Part shown: positions 33,803 through 42,727 of the stretch, one piece after another
Position numbering within the stretch: the stretch's first letter is position 1
Layout: every line of letters begins with the position of its first letter
From: Streptomyces sp. NA04227
Lineage (GTDB): Bacteria > Actinomycetota > Actinomycetes > Streptomycetales > Streptomycetaceae
NCBI RefSeq assembly: GCF_013364195.1
Contig: NZ_CP054918.1
Location: 372,001 to 436,000, forward strand
Direction: 5' to 3'
Length of the DNA: 64,000 nucleotides
Position numbers and translations under genes: made by a program
The notes under the pieces: generated by a model
Databases searched by the model: none
What the model was told of the DNA's origin: nothing
Seen by the model: only the letters and a program-made list of their open reading frames with translations

Positions 33803-34828
33803 TCAGCCGACCGGGACGCCGCCCTCCAGGTACATCGCACAGCCGCGCTCACGGGCCCGCAGCGCCCATCTGAGCCGGGTGAACCGCACCGGCGGCAGCA
33901 GCCGTTCCGCCTCGGCCTCCGTGACGAAGCGCCAGTCGCGCAACTCGCCGCCGGGCAGGGTCAGTTGCTGCCCCTCGTCCACCTTGCCGCCGTCGAACAG
34001 CAGGCGAAGACCGCCGTGCCCGGGCGGGGCGGGCCACTCCCAGTCGACGACGAGCAGCCGCGGCGGGGCACCGAGGACGAGCCCGGTTTCCTCGGTGACC
34101 TCGCGCATCCCGGCCCTGGCCGGGGGCTCCCCCTTCTCGACCACACCGCCGGGGAACTCCCAGCCCGCCTTGTAGGTCGGGTCGACGAGCAGCACCCGCT
34201 CGTGCGCGTCGAACAGCAGCACCCCGGAGGCCAGGGTCTGCCCGCGCGGTTCGGGGGTCTGCACGATGTCGCTCACCGGGGCCTCGTCCGCCGTCACCGC
34301 CTCGGCGATACGGACGGCGGTCTCGTACGGGGTGAGGGTGCCGTTGTCGATCACATACGCGTCCTCGGCGAGCCAGGTGGCCAGCGCGGAACGGAAGTGC
34401 CGCGGGTCCCGCTCGGCCGCACACGGGAGGCGGCTCTCGTCCGCACAGGTGGCGAGTGCGCGTTCGGCACGCGCACGCAGGATCGTTTCCGCCGGGGCCA
34501 GCACCAGGTGCCGCACCTCGATCCGACGGGCCGCGAGGGAGCCGAACAACTCGTCGCGGTGCTCTTGGCGCAGCACGCTCAGCGGGACGATGAGCACACC
34601 GCCGACCTCCGCGTGCAGGGCCGCGATCGCCTCCACGGTCAGCCGCCGCCAGAGGGAGAGGTCACCGATCCGGTCGGCCTCGGCCAGCCGCCGGGAAGGA
34701 GCCATCCTGACCAGGGCGGCGTGGATCGCGCCGGGGTCGAACAGCGTGCTCTCCGGGAGCAGTTCACTCAATTCACGCGCCGCGGACGTCTTCCCGGCGC
34801 CGTACGCGCCGTTGATCCAGACGATCAC
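33803..34828 (-). CDS. P-loop kinase/Nudix hydrolase fusion
   Basis: A 341-residue two-domain protein. The N-terminal half (residues 1-175) is a small-molecule kinase-like P-loop domain with WINGAYGAGKTSAARELSEL and DPGAIHAALVRM. The C-terminal half (about 195-335) is a Nudix domain whose box runs from GGVVEKGEPPARAGMREVTE to ETGLV and keeps the G, E, RE and EE residues. The domains are joined by an acidic Thr/Pro linker. Each is normally separate; the fusion suggests coupled phosphorylation and pyrophosphate hydrolysis of a nucleotide-like metabolite. The GTG at 34828 follows GAGGGGGA. Confidence 0.88.
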   Translation of the reverse strand: MIVWINGAYGAGKTSAARELSELLPESTLFDPGAIHAALVRMAPSRRLAEADRIGDLSLWRRLTVEAIAALHAEVGGVLIVPLSVLRQEHRDELFGSLAARRIEVRHLVLAPAETILRARAERALATCADESRLPCAAERDPRHFRSALATWLAEDAYVIDNGTLTPYETAVRIAEAVTADEAPVSDIVQTPEPRGQTLASGVLLFDAHERVLLVDPTYKAGWEFPGGVVEKGEPPARAGMREVTEETGLVLGAPPRLLVVDWEWPAPPGHGGLRLLFDGGKVDEGQQLTLPGGELRDWRFVTEAEAERLLPPVRFTRLRWALRARERGCAMYLEGGVPVG

Positions 34829-35123
34829 GGTTCCCCCTCTGCTGTTGACCCCCTGTGGCTTGCCCGCAACTCCGCTCCTCGAAAACCCGTACGGCACCTG
34901 GTGGGAACCCGAGTATGCCCCGTGAACGTCAACCAGTACGCCGGGGTTTCACACCATCGGGTGGCGCTCGGCACCGGGAAACGCGCACTGGCTCCACGGG
35001 GTGCGGCGCCTCCCCTAGCGTGACCGGCAAAACGGCACCACCCAGCGATCCGTCCCGACGACACCAGGCGCCGTTCGGTGCCGCCCACCACCGATCGGCG
35101 GGCGGCCGGCATGGGGGAGAGGC

Positions 35124-35525
35124 ATGCAGCAGGGGGATCAACTCGTCCTCGTGGCCGAGGACTCGGGAGAAACACCGCGCGTCTACCGCCGGGGCGACTT
35201 CACCGTGGTCGAACTTCACGGCGAGGTCGACATCCTCGCCTGCCATCACGTGACACCGCTGCTCGACTCCCTGACCAGCGGGCCCGGTCCTGCCCTGGTC
35301 GTGGATCTGCGCGGTACCGAGTTCTGCGACTGCTCGGGCCTCGGGCTGCTCGCCCGCGCCCACCGCCGGGCCAGGGAACGCGGGGGCCGGGTCGGCCTTG
35401 TCTGCACCCGGCCCCTCCAGCTCCGGATAATCGCGCTGACGGGACTCGACCAGGCCCTGACGCCCGCCGCCACGGTCGAGGAGGCAATGGCCACGGCCAA
35501 CGCCCCGTCGAAAGAGGGCAGTTGA
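35124..35525 (+). CDS. STAS-domain anti-sigma factor antagonist
   Basis: A 133-residue SpoIIAA/RsbV-like protein. The STAS fold is seen in FTVVELHGEVDILACHHVTP, and the phospho-acceptor serine sits in LRGTEFCDCSGLGLLARAHR. Unphosphorylated antagonists bind RsbW-type kinases and free sigma factors. No kinase or sigma gene is adjacent. The RsbW-like ATPase at 3422 is the only candidate partner in the window, and pairing with it would be speculative. Confidence 0.92.
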   Translation: MQQGDQLVLVAEDSGETPRVYRRGDFTVVELHGEVDILACHHVTPLLDSLTSGPGPALVVDLRGTEFCDCSGLGLLARAHRRARERGGRVGLVCTRPLQLRIIALTGLDQALTPAATVEEAMATANAPSKEGS

Positions 35526-35567
35526 CCGGACGGCCTCGCCGACTCCCGTGCGGTGGGCTTGCCAACT

Positions 35568-35797
35568 CCCGTATGACAGGCCGTATGTCCCGGCATTGGA
35601 GCACCAACGCCCATATGGCAGGCCGTACTTCACGCAGGCCGGACGAGGACGCACCTCGCGCAGCGGCCACGTCTCTTACAGCCAGCCGTACTTCCTACCC
35701 TGCACGCCCAACTCCGGCCCCGGCTCCCGTAGTTCTCACACGGTCCGACGTACGCGCATCCTGAGTTCTCACACGGGTCCTACGTACGCGCATCCTG
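35568..35797. repeat. Two families of short direct repeats
   Basis: The 287-base gap between the STAS and ROK genes contains CCCGTATGACAGGCCGTATGT (35568-35588) and its near copy at 35610-35630. It also contains a 33-34 base unit starting AGTTCTCACACGG and ending CGTACGCGCATCCTG, which is tandemly repeated at 35731-35763 and 35764-35797. No gene is seen in this gap. Confidence 0.75.
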
Positions 35798-35812
35798 TGA
35801 CCGGCCCGGGGC

Positions 35813-36766
35813 TCAGCCGATCACGCTGGGCTCGCGGGGTGCGCCGCCCAGTGCCGCCGCGGCCGCGCCGACCAGTCCGGCGTCGGTGCCCATCCGGGCC
35901 GGTACGACGGCCAGGCCGCTGACGAAGGAGAGCGTGGCGTAGTCCGCGAGGGCCGCCCGCAGCGGGGCGAACAGCACCTCGCCCGACTTGGCCACTCCCC
36001 CGCCGATCACCACGATGTCGATCTCCACGAGCGTCGCGGTGGCGGCGATGCCGGCGGCGAGCGCGCGTGCCGCGCGGACGAAGGAGGCCGTCGCGACCGG
36101 GTCACCGGTGCGCGCGGAGGCGGCCACCGCGGCCGCGGTGGTCTCGCCGTCCGGGCCGGGACGCCAGCCGTTCGCCAGGGCCCGGCGGGCGATGTTGGGA
36201 CCGCTCGCGATGCGCTCCACACAGCCGCGGGCGCCGCAGGGGCACGGGTCGCCGTCCAGGTCGACGCTGATGTGCCCGATGTGACCGGCGTTTCCGGTGG
36301 GGCCGGGATGCAGCGCTCCGCCGAGGACCAGACCGCCACCGACACCGGTAGAGACCACCATGCACAAGGCGTTGTCGTGCCCCTGCGCGGCGCCCTGCCA
36401 GTGCTCCGCGGCCGCGATGGCCACCCCGTCGCCCACCAGCTCGACGGGCCGCGCGCCCGCGATCCGCCGTACGCCGCTCACCAGCGGAAACTCACGCCAT
36501 CCCGGGATGTTGACGGGACTGACGGTCCCGGCCGAGGCGTCGACCGGGCCCGCGCTGCCGATGCCCACCGCGCGCACCGCGGACCAGTGCGCGGACGCCG
36601 CCAGCTCGCCGAGCACCGCGTCGACCGCCCCCATGACGGCCTCGCCGCTCTCCCGCGCCGGGGTCGGCCGCTGCGCGCGCAGCAGTATCCGGCCACTGCT
36701 GTCGACGAGCGCTCCGGCGATCTTGGTCCCGCCGATGTCCAGCGCGGCGACGAGGTCGGTGTGCAT
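35813..36766 (-). CDS. ROK family sugar kinase (glucokinase/NagK-like)
   Basis: A 317-residue kinase. The phosphate loop is ALDIGGTKIAGALVDSSG, the catalytic aspartate region is PVELVGDGVAIAAAEHW, and VVSTGVGGGLVLGG and NAGHIGHISVDLDG follow. The zinc motif is CPCGARGCVERIASG. Unlike the ROK regulator at 16517 there is no DNA-binding domain, so it is an ATP-dependent hexose or amino-sugar kinase. It is divergent from the LacI gene with an operator palindrome between them. Confidence 0.93.
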   Translation of the reverse strand: MHTDLVAALDIGGTKIAGALVDSSGRILLRAQRPTPARESGEAVMGAVDAVLGELAASAHWSAVRAVGIGSAGPVDASAGTVSPVNIPGWREFPLVSGVRRIAGARPVELVGDGVAIAAAEHWQGAAQGHDNALCMVVSTGVGGGLVLGGALHPGPTGNAGHIGHISVDLDGDPCPCGARGCVERIASGPNIARRALANGWRPGPDGETTAAAVAASARTGDPVATASFVRAARALAAGIAATATLVEIDIVVIGGGVAKSGEVLFAPLRAALADYATLSFVSGLAVVPARMGTDAGLVGAAAAALGGAPREPSVIG

Positions 36767-36833
36767 CAGTGTCGGTTCTCCCCGAGGAAAAAGAGCAGGC
36801 CCTGAGTCCGCAAAGACAGTCTCACCCACTCTT

Positions 36834-36845
36834 GACAACGTTGTC
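36834..36845. promoter_or_regulatory. LacI-type operator overlapping a -35 box
   Basis: GACAACGTTGTC is a perfect 12-base palindrome with the central CG typical of LacI-family sites. TTGACA at 36832-36837 is a consensus -35 element overlapping it, and TATGCT lies 15 bases further on, giving a plausible promoter for the lacI gene under autorepression. Confidence 0.75.
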
Positions 36846-36903
36846 CAGGCTCTATGCTCAAGCCCACATCCTCACACCATCGCCGACGACGGGACAGTGC
36901 ACA

Positions 36904-37941
36904 GTGGTGGAGACCAACCGAAGGGCCGAAACTCGCTACGGCAGCCGCCCGACGATGAAAGATGTGGCGGCCCGGGCGGGGGTCGGGCTGAAGACGGTTT
37001 CGCGCGTCGTGAACGGAGAGCCGGGTGTCACCGCGGACACGGAGCGGCGCGTTCAGGAGGCGATCGAGGCGCTCGGTTTCCGCCGCAACGACAGCGCCCG
37101 GGTGCTGCGCAAGGGCCGCACTTCCAGCATTGGTCTAGTCCTTGAGGACCTCGCCGACCCCTTCTACGGTCCGCTCAGCCGCGCCGTGGAGGAGGTCGCC
37201 CGGGCCCACGGCGCCCTGCTCATCAACGGTTCGAGCGCCGAAGACCCCGAGCGGGAACAGGAGTTGGCGCTCGCCCTGTGCGCCCGGCGGGTCGACGGCC
37301 TGGTGATCATTCCGGCCGGGACCGACCACCGCTACCTGGAACCCGAACTCCGGGCGGGCGTCGCCACCGTCTTCGTGGACCGGCCCGCGGGCGGCATCGA
37401 GGCCGACGTCGTGCTGTCCGACAACTACGGCGGCGCCTACACCGGCACCTCCCACCTCATCGCCCACGGCCACCGCCGGATCGGCTTCATCGGCGACCAG
37501 GTCGGTATCCACACCGCCGCCGAGCGGTTGCGCGGCTACCGGGCGGCCATGGAGGACGCCGGACTCCCCGTCGCCGACTCCTGGGTGTCCTGCGGGGACA
37601 CCCGGCCCGAACGCGTCGCCAAGGCGGCGGAGGCCATGCTCGGCGCCGCGGAGCCGGTCACCGCGCTCTTCTCCGGCAACAACCGTGTGACGGTCACAGT
37701 GGTCCGCGTACTCGCCGGGCGGGAACGTCCGGTCGCCCTGGTCGGCTTCGACGACTTCGAACTCGCGGACCTGCTGCGCCCCGCCGTCACCGTGGTCGCC
37801 CAGGACTCGGCCCAACTCGGCCGCACCGCCGCCGAACTCCTCTTCCGCAGGCTCGGCGGCGCCCCCGTGGGCGCCGAACGCATCGAACTCCCGGTACGCC
37901 TCATCCCCCGCGGCTCCGGCGAACTCCCGCCCGCCGACTAG
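36904..37941 (+). CDS. LacI family transcriptional regulator
   Basis: A 345-residue repressor. The LacI helix-turn-helix and hinge read TMKDVAARAGVGLKTVSRVV and RVLRKGRTSSIGLVLEDLA. The periplasmic-binding-protein-like sensor follows, with the DRPAGGIEADVVLSDNYGGA ligand strand and VALVGFDDFELADLL. Tandem GTG codons at 36904 and 36907 are both possible starts. It is divergent from the ROK kinase, its likely target. The stop codon TAG (37939-37941) is supplied by the first bases of the adjoining MITE-like element, so the protein end may have been altered by insertion. Confidence 0.92.
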   Translation: MVETNRRAETRYGSRPTMKDVAARAGVGLKTVSRVVNGEPGVTADTERRVQEAIEALGFRRNDSARVLRKGRTSSIGLVLEDLADPFYGPLSRAVEEVARAHGALLINGSSAEDPEREQELALALCARRVDGLVIIPAGTDHRYLEPELRAGVATVFVDRPAGGIEADVVLSDNYGGAYTGTSHLIAHGHRRIGFIGDQVGIHTAAERLRGYRAAMEDAGLPVADSWVSCGDTRPERVAKAAEAMLGAAEPVTALFSGNNRVTVTVVRVLAGRERPVALVGFDDFELADLLRPAVTVVAQDSAQLGRTAAELLFRRLGGAPVGAERIELPVRLIPRGSGELPPAD

Positions 37942-38179
37942 GCCGTGTCCGCAAAGTTCCGGCGTTCGCCCGGAGGGCAGGCCCTGCGGCGTCTGGTGCG
38001 TGCTCGCTGGGGGTCCCCCCCTGCTCGAAGAGCTTGGGGGAGTGCCGGCCGGAAGTCCTCGTACTGGACGTACTTGGGCTTTCGGCCGGTGCGGCGAGTG
38101 GGGGTCCCCCCTGCTCGAAGAGCTTGGGGGAGCGTGCCAGGCGTCGCGGGGCAGGCGGGACTTTGCGGACACGGCCTAG
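37938..38179. mobile_element. MITE-like element with 20-base terminal inverted repeats
   Basis: CTAGGCCGTGTCCGCAAAGT at 37938-37957 is a perfect inverted match to 38160-38179. The 242-base interval has no coding potential and carries two copies of the dispersed Streptomyces hairpin repeat. Both ends carry the palindrome CTAG, the type of short target used by IS5-like elements. This is consistent with a non-autonomous miniature element mobilised by a transposase elsewhere. Confidence 0.75.
38009..38132. repeat. Two copies of a dispersed Streptomyces hairpin repeat
   Basis: The core runs from GGGGGTCCCCCC through TGCTCGAAGAGCTTGGGGGA and occurs at about 38009-38042 and 38100-38132. Copy one has one extra C. 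Each copy can fold with a C-run pairing to a G-run. The sequence between them is itself partly palindromic (GGCCGGAAG against CTTTCGGCC). Confidence 0.8.
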
Positions 38180-38184
38180 GACTT

Positions 38185-38222
38185 GGCCCCGGAGCCGCAG
38201 CCGACGCGGCGGCTCCGGGGCC
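38185..38222 (-). terminator. Terminator after the Ser/Thr kinase gene
   Basis: GGCCCCGGAGCCGC (38185-38198) pairs perfectly with GCGGCTCCGGGGCC (38209-38222), about 65 bases downstream of the kinase stop codon. The MITE-like element inserted just beyond it, on the lacI side. Confidence 0.85.
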
Positions 38223-38287
38223 ACACGACACCCACGGTCGCCCCGTACGACCAGCCCACCCGGGCGCTCAGCCGTACGCCGGCGCCC

Positions 38288-40192
38288 TCAGCAGTACGGA
38301 AGCCCCGGCAGCGGGGCGTCGTTCGCGCCGCCCTTGATGTTGACGACGTTGACCCAGACACCGGCGTTGCCGCTGTCGTCGTCGGTCTTCGCCGACCAGA
38401 CGTTGGTCCACTCCCCCGCGGTCTCCCGGCGGCCCAGATTCTGCTGGCAGTAGAAGTAGTTGGTGCCCGCTTTGAGCACGCCCACCTCGGCGCCCGCGCC
38501 GTTGTACGACTTCGCGGCCCGCCAGACCTCGCAGTTGAACTTTCCGCCGCCGATGTCCGCGCAGACCGGAGCGGGCGCGGAAGGCTCCCCGCCGGGATCG
38601 GTCGTGGGGCCGGTCGTCGGGTCGGGCTCGGCGTCGCTCGGCTTCGGCTTCGGGTCCGGCTTGTCGGAGGGGCTCGCCGAGTCGCCGGGCCCGGTCTCCG
38701 CGTCGGAGTCCGGTTCCTCGCTCGGCCTGCCTCCGCTGTCCGGGTCCTTGTCGCCGCCGATGGAGCCGCGACTGCCCTCCGCCGAAGGCTCGGAGGTGCT
38801 GCCCACCGGCGTGCCCCCGCCCGCCGGTCCCGCCTCGTCCTGTTCCCCGTCCGAGCCGCCCATCAGGGCCACGCCCACACCGGTGGCCGCGAGGACGACG
38901 GCCACCGCGACACCGGCCAGCAGGGCCGAGCCCCTCTTGCGGCGGCCGCGGGACTCCCGCGCCGTATCGCGCGTCGCCTGAGGCTGCGGTCCCGGACCGC
39001 CGAACTGCCCGGCGCCGTACACCTGCGCGCCTGCCGCCTGCCCGGGGGCTCCGACATGTCCCGGCGCCGGGGCGCCCGCGGCCGGTCCCCCGCCGTAACC
39101 GAACCCTGCGGCGGGTGCACCGTACGAAGGTCCCGGCGAGGGTGCGCCATGAGCCGAGGAGGCGGCCGGGTATCCGTAGCCACCAGCGGAGACGGGACCA
39201 GCCGGGGACAGGGGCGCGCCGGACTGGGGGGCCTGCCCCGGCACGGCGGCCGGATAGCCGTAACCGCCCGCAGGTCCAACTCCGGCCGGGGGCACTCCGG
39301 TTGAGGGTTGCGGAGCGGTGGCCGCCTCGGCGGTCCCGCCCGTGGCGACCTCGCGCAGCAGCGCGGCCGCCCGGGCGGCGTCGGGCCGCATCCCCGGTTC
39401 CTTGTGCATCAGTTCTTCGAGTACGGGCATCAGTACCCCGGCCCGCTGCGGTACCGGCAGCGGCTCGGCGACGATCGCGGAGAGCGTCGACCAGGTGGAG
39501 GTGCGGCGGAACGGCGAGGCGCCCTCGACGGCGGCGTACAGGGTGGCGCCCACCGCCCAGATGTCGGAGGCCGGACCGGGCTGCTGTCCCTGGGCGCGCT
39601 CGGGTGCCAGGTAGTCGAGCGAGCCCACGATCTCGCCGCTGCGGGTCAGGTGGGTGGCCGAACCGTCGCCCGGATCGTCCATGGTGGCGATACCGAAGTC
39701 GGTGAGCACCCGTCGGCCGGAGCGGTCGAGGAGGATGTTGCCGGGCTTCACGTCCCGGTGCAGCACGCCCACGGCGTGCGCCGCGGCGAGCGCGTCGAGC
39801 ACATCGGCGCCGATGGCCGCGGCCTCGCGGGGGTCGAGGGTGCCGCGTTCCTGGAGGACGTCGTCGAGGGAGGGCCCGTCCACGAGTTCCATGACGATCA
39901 GCGGTCTGCCGTCGACCTGCGTCACATCGTGCACCGCGATGACCGAGGGGTGCCGTACCCGGGCCGCCGCACGCGCCTCGCGCTGCATCCTCAGCTGCAT
40001 ATCGGCGAGTTCGGGCCCGGCCGAGTCGGTGTAGGTGCGCAGTTCCTTGACCGCGACCTCGCGTCCGAGGACCTCGTCCGTCGCCTGCCAGACGACACCC
40101 ATTCCACCGCGGCCGAGCCTGCGGACCGTACGGTAACGGCCCGCCAGCAATCTGCCGACGCCGGGCGCCTCTTCGTACTCCCCCGTGGTCAC
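38288..40192 (-). CDS. Membrane Ser/Thr protein kinase (PknB-like) with small extracellular domain
   Basis: A 634-residue kinase. The catalytic domain (residues 1-270) has the glycine loop LGRGGMGVVWQAT, the lysine in VAVKELRTY, the loop VLHRDVKPGNILLD and TDFGIATM. A Gly/Ala/Pro linker with repeated GGYGYPAA motifs follows. One membrane helix (SALLAGVAVAVVLAATGVGV) precedes an acidic Ser/Pro stalk and an 80-residue cysteine-containing C-terminal domain ending GGANDAPLPGLPYC. There are no PASTA repeats, so the ligand differs from cell-wall-sensing PknB. The GTG start is at 40192. Confidence 0.93.
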   Translation of the reverse strand: MTTGEYEEAPGVGRLLAGRYRTVRRLGRGGMGVVWQATDEVLGREVAVKELRTYTDSAGPELADMQLRMQREARAAARVRHPSVIAVHDVTQVDGRPLIVMELVDGPSLDDVLQERGTLDPREAAAIGADVLDALAAAHAVGVLHRDVKPGNILLDRSGRRVLTDFGIATMDDPGDGSATHLTRSGEIVGSLDYLAPERAQGQQPGPASDIWAVGATLYAAVEGASPFRRTSTWSTLSAIVAEPLPVPQRAGVLMPVLEELMHKEPGMRPDAARAAALLREVATGGTAEAATAPQPSTGVPPAGVGPAGGYGYPAAVPGQAPQSGAPLSPAGPVSAGGYGYPAASSAHGAPSPGPSYGAPAAGFGYGGGPAAGAPAPGHVGAPGQAAGAQVYGAGQFGGPGPQPQATRDTARESRGRRKRGSALLAGVAVAVVLAATGVGVALMGGSDGEQDEAGPAGGGTPVGSTSEPSAEGSRGSIGGDKDPDSGGRPSEEPDSDAETGPGDSASPSDKPDPKPKPSDAEPDPTTGPTTDPGGEPSAPAPVCADIGGGKFNCEVWRAAKSYNGAGAEVGVLKAGTNYFYCQQNLGRRETAGEWTNVWSAKTDDDSGNAGVWVNVVNIKGGANDAPLPGLPYC

Positions 40193-40235
40193 TTCGTCCC
40201 CGTCTCTGTCCTGTGCTTGTCCTGCACGCGACAGC

Positions 40236-41570
40236 CTACGGTGCGGAAAGCGGGCCCCCGGCTCCTCGGTCCCGGCCGGGACCGGCGGGCGTCGACTCGG
40301 CTCCGGTGTACGGCGGTGCCGCGAACGCCTCCAGGTCGGCCCTGGTCAGTCCGCTCAGCCGGGCCACCTCCCCGATCCCGAAGGCCCCGCAGTCGACCCC
40401 GCGCAGGAGCTGACCGCTCAGGGCCCGTGCCGTGGCGGGCTCGTCGAGTACGTCGCCGCCAGTGTGCCGGGCGTAGGCGGCGAGGCGGGCGGCGACGGTG
40501 GGCAGGGCCTCGCGGTGGAAGGCGAACACCGCGGCGTAGCGGGTGGGCAGTTGGGCGGGGTGCATGTCCCAGCCCTGGTAGTAGCCGCGGGCCAGGGCAC
40601 GGCGGGTGAGCGCGTAGTGCAGGCGCCAGGCCTCATGGACCTTGCGGGTACTGCCGACGGGCAGCACGTTGGTGGAGCCGTCGCTCACCCGTACTCCGGT
40701 TCCGGCCGCCGCGACCTGCATCACGGCCTTGGCGTGGTCGGCCGCCGGGTGGTCGCTGCTCTGGTGCGCCGGGGCGATGCCGAGGGCGGCGCTGTAGTCG
40801 AAGGTGCCGTAGTGCAGTCCGGTGGCGCGGCCCTCGGCGGCATCGATCATGCGGGCCACGGTGGCCGTCCCGTCGGGCCCGAGGACGGCCTGTCCGGTCT
40901 CGACCTGGATCTCGAACCGAAGCCGCCCGTGCGGCAGTCCGTGCACCCGCTCGAACCTGTCGAGCAGCGTCGCCATCGCTCCGGTCTGCTCGGCGTACGT
41001 GACCTTCGGCAGGGTCAGTACGAGGCCGGGCGGCAGGGGGCCGTGTGCCAGCAGTGCGGTGAGGAAGACATCGAGGGTGCGGATGCCCCGGTCCCGTACG
41101 GCGGCCTCCAGGCACTTGGTGCGGATGCCCACGTACGCGGGTCCGTCGCCCTCGGCCAAAGCCTGTGCGACGAGCCGTGCGGCGCGCGCCGCGTCGGCGT
41201 CCTCCTCGTCCGCCGGGCAGGCCCCGTACCCGTCCTCGAAGTCGATCCGCAGGTCCTCCACGGGTTCGCTCTCCAGCTTGGCCCGCACCCGGGCGTAGAC
41301 CGGCTCGGCCAACTCCTCGTCGAGACCGAGGACTTCGGCCAGTGCGGCGGGCTCGGGCGCGTGGTCGTCGAGGGCTTCGAGGGCGCGGCGGCCCCAGTCG
41401 CGGACGGTTTGTGCGGTGAACTCGTAGGCCGGTACGTAGACGGTGTGCACCGGCTGGCGGGTGCCCGGGTCGCCGGGGTAGCGCCGGGCCAACTCGGCGT
41501 CCACGGGGGCGAGCAGGGAGGCCACGGCCCGTAGGACCGGCTCGCCGAGACTCGTCGCCACCTGTTCCAT
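40236..41570 (-). CDS. DUF6986 (HpcH/HpaI aldolase-like) family protein
   Basis: A 444-residue protein. The TIM-barrel aldolase family resemblance is seen in [11 protein letters not shown], the glutamate in [19 protein letters not shown] and [22 protein letters not shown] residues ([16 protein letters not shown]). These match the acidic metal-binding positions of HpcH/HpaI and citrate-lyase beta enzymes. DUF6986 members have no firm reaction; a lyase acting on a keto acid is plausible. The ATG follows AGGAGG. It is separated from etfA by a terminator, so it is transcribed alone. Confidence 0.85.
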   Translation of the reverse strand: MEQVATSLGEPVLRAVASLLAPVDAELARRYPGDPGTRQPVHTVYVPAYEFTAQTVRDWGRRALEALDDHAPEPAALAEVLGLDEELAEPVYARVRAKLESEPVEDLRIDFEDGYGACPADEEDADAARAARLVAQALAEGDGPAYVGIRTKCLEAAVRDRGIRTLDVFLTALLAHGPLPPGLVLTLPKVTYAEQTGAMATLLDRFERVHGLPHGRLRFEIQVETGQAVLGPDGTATVARMIDAAEGRATGLHYGTFDYSAALGIAPAHQSSDHPAADHAKAVMQVAAAGTGVRVSDGSTNVLPVGSTRKVHEAWRLHYALTRRALARGYYQGWDMHPAQLPTRYAAVFAFHREALPTVAARLAAYARHTGGDVLDEPATARALSGQLLRGVDCGAFGIGEVARLSGLTRADLEAFAAPPYTGAESTPAGPGRDRGAGGPLSAP

Positions 41571-41655
41571 GCCGACCTCCTGAGGGGACCCGGTCCGGGG
41601 CCGTGACGCTATCGGTGACGTTCTGCCAGGTCAACGATGCGCTGTGGAACGGCGC

Positions 41656-41685
41656 GGGCCCCCGCGACAGATGTCACGGGGGCCC
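41656..41685 (-). terminator. Terminator of the etfBA operon
   Basis: GGGCCCCCGCGACA (41656-41669) pairs with TGTCACGGGGGCCC (41672-41685) with one wobble, 21 bases downstream of the etfA stop codon. Confidence 0.85.
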
Positions 41686-41706
41686 GGGCGCGGTTCTGAG
41701 AGGTGC

Positions 41707-42669
41707 TCAGCCCTTGCGGGTCTTGACCTCGTCGGTGAGCTGCGGGACGACGTTGAACAGGTCGCCGACCACACCGAAGTCGACCAGCTCGAAGATCGGG
41801 GCCTCTTCGTCCTTGTTCACGGCCACGATCGTCTTCGAGGTCTGCATACCGGCACGGTGCTGGATCGCACCCGAGATGCCATTGGCGATGTACAGCTGCG
41901 GCGACACCGACTTACCGGTCTGACCGACCTGGTTGGTGTGCGGGTACCAGCCAGCATCGACGGCGGCACGCGAGGCGCCGACTGCAGCGCCGAGGGAGTC
42001 GGCCAGCGCCTCGATGATCGCGAAGTTCTCCGCACCGTTGACACCACGGCCACCGGAAACCACGATCGCGGCCTCGGTCAGCTCCGGACGGCCGGAGGAC
42101 TGACGCGGCGTACGGGAGACGACCTTCGTGCCCTTGGCCTGGTCGGAGAAGGACACCGACAGCGCCTCGACCGCACCGGCGGCCTGCGCGGGCTCGACCG
42201 GCGCGCTGTTCGGCTTGACCGTGATGACCGGAGTGCCCTTGGACACACGGGACTTGGTCGTGAACGACGCCGCGAACACCGACTGCGTGGCGACCGGGCC
42301 CTCATCGCCGGCCTCCAGGTCGATCGCGTCGGTGATGATGCCCGAACCGATACGGATCGCGAGGCGGGCAGCGATCTCCTTGCCCTCGGCCGAGGACGGA
42401 ACCAGCACGGCGGCCGGGGACACGGCCTCGACCGCGGCCTGGAGGGCGTCGACCTTCGGGACGACGAGGTAGTCTGCGAACTCGGGGGCGTCCGCGGCAA
42501 GGACGCGGGTGGCGCCGTGCTCGCCGAGGGTGGCGGCGGTGGACTCGGCACCGGCACCGAGCGCGACGGCGACGGGCTCACCGAGACGGCGGGCCAGCGT
42601 CAAAAGCTCCAGCGTGGGCTTGCGGACGGCACCGTCCACGTGGTCGACATAGACGAGAACTTCAGCCAT
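41707..42669 (-). CDS. etfA: Electron transfer flavoprotein, alpha subunit
   Basis: A 320-residue FAD-binding subunit. The C-terminal FAD domain carries [60 protein letters not shown] and [20 protein letters not shown]. These match the ETF-alpha signature. It pairs with EtfB to pass electrons from acyl-CoA and other dehydrogenases to the quinone pool. The ATG has AGGAGAG 8 bases upstream. It follows etfB by 58 bases and ends at a terminator. Confidence 0.97.
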   Translation of the reverse strand: MAEVLVYVDHVDGAVRKPTLELLTLARRLGEPVAVALGAGAESTAATLGEHGATRVLAADAPEFADYLVVPKVDALQAAVEAVSPAAVLVPSSAEGKEIAARLAIRIGSGIITDAIDLEAGDEGPVATQSVFAASFTTKSRVSKGTPVITVKPNSAPVEPAQAAGAVEALSVSFSDQAKGTKVVSRTPRQSSGRPELTEAAIVVSGGRGVNGAENFAIIEALADSLGAAVGASRAAVDAGWYPHTNQVGQTGKSVSPQLYIANGISGAIQHRAGMQTSKTIVAVNKDEEAPIFELVDFGVVGDLFNVVPQLTDEVKTRKG

Positions 42670-42727
42670 GGGATTGCTCTCCTGCGAATGCGAAGTATCT
42701 GGGGGCGGTTGGGTGGGTGACCGAAGC

